In this document: in pieces, positions 5,856-5,879 of the stretch
How positions within the stretch are numbered: the first letter of the stretch is position 1
Layout: every line of letters starts with the position of its first letter
Assembly (NCBI GenBank): GCA_946885605.1
Contig: CAMPGR010000178.1
Location: forward strand, 1-5,879
Direction of reading: 5' to 3'
DNA length: 5,879 nt
Origin: an uncultured Pseudomonadota bacterium
Lineage (GTDB): Bacteria; Pseudomonadota; Gammaproteobacteria; Burkholderiales; SG8-41
Notes under the pieces: generated by a model
What the model saw: only the letters and a program-made list of their open reading frames with translations
Databases searched by the model: none
Told to the model about the DNA's origin: nothing
Position numbers and translations under genes: made by a program

Positions 5856-5879
5856 ATGTACCTTCTCGAACACGATGCG
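5856..5879 (+). CDS. Partial 5' end of a probable ATP-grasp acyl-CoA ligase subunit (SucC-like)
   Basis: The last 24 bases form exactly eight open codons, MYLLEHDA, cut by the window edge. This resembles the N-terminus of ATP-grasp CoA-ligase beta subunits (succinyl-CoA synthetase SucC type and ADP-forming acyl-CoA synthetase), which open with a short strand and an (L)xEyxAK or LLEHxAK pattern. A GGA (5848-5850) lies five bases before the ATG. A CoA ligase directly after an acyl-CoA flavoprotein on the same strand makes biological sense: it would make the CoA thioester that the flavoprotein uses. Eight residues are too few to be certain. A competing ATG at 5846 in another frame has a GGAG upstream but gives no recognisable sequence. 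Confidence 0.45.

Overview
The window looks like chromosomal DNA from a GC-rich proteobacterium, most likely a betaproteobacterium of the Burkholderiales type. This is inferred from codon use, from a Bug/TctC-type solute receptor standing without its transporter membrane subunits, and from its grouping with an acyl-CoA dehydrogenase-fold enzyme, an alpha/beta hydrolase and PrpD. No ribosomal RNA, tRNA, integrase, transposase or CRISPR array is visible.

Layout, left to right. Bases 1-96 are a short tandem-repeat tract that runs off the left edge. It abuts, and contributes the stop codon to, a leftward gene for a putative 2-oxoglutarate/Fe(II) oxygenase (89-733). Next comes a leftward prpD (2-methylcitrate dehydratase, 844-2283). 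Its upstream gap (2284-2420) holds a possible promoter with a perfect TATAAT and, just beyond it, an intrinsic terminator that ends the transcript arriving from the right. That transcript carries an alpha/beta hydrolase (3478-4401) and a periplasmic Bug/TctC receptor (2421-3395), both leftward. The 132-base gap 4402-4533 is a divergent promoter region with overlapping -10 elements. Rightward from it runs an acyl-CoA dehydrogenase-fold flavoprotein (4534-5700). After about 155 non-coding bases that contain a GC-rich palindrome, the window ends within the first eight codons of what looks like an ATP-grasp acyl-CoA ligase subunit (5856-5879, partial).

How the genes may work together (inference): the receptor would capture an organic acid or related compound, the hydrolase would cleave an ester, thioester, amide or C-C bond, the partial ligase would form a CoA thioester, and the flavoprotein would act on the acyl-CoA. 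PrpD belongs to propionyl-CoA disposal through the methylcitrate cycle. The most interesting point is that the flavoprotein lacks a carboxylate at both positions where acyl-CoA dehydrogenases keep their catalytic base, carrying Gln238 and Gly358. From memory, the same Gln/Gly pair, with the same 120-residue spacing, is found in the 3-sulfinopropionyl-CoA desulfinase of Advenella mimigardefordensis, whose product is propionyl-CoA. This gene may therefore encode a non-dehydrogenase. The arginine essential in that desulfinase is not evident here, so the reaction remains open.
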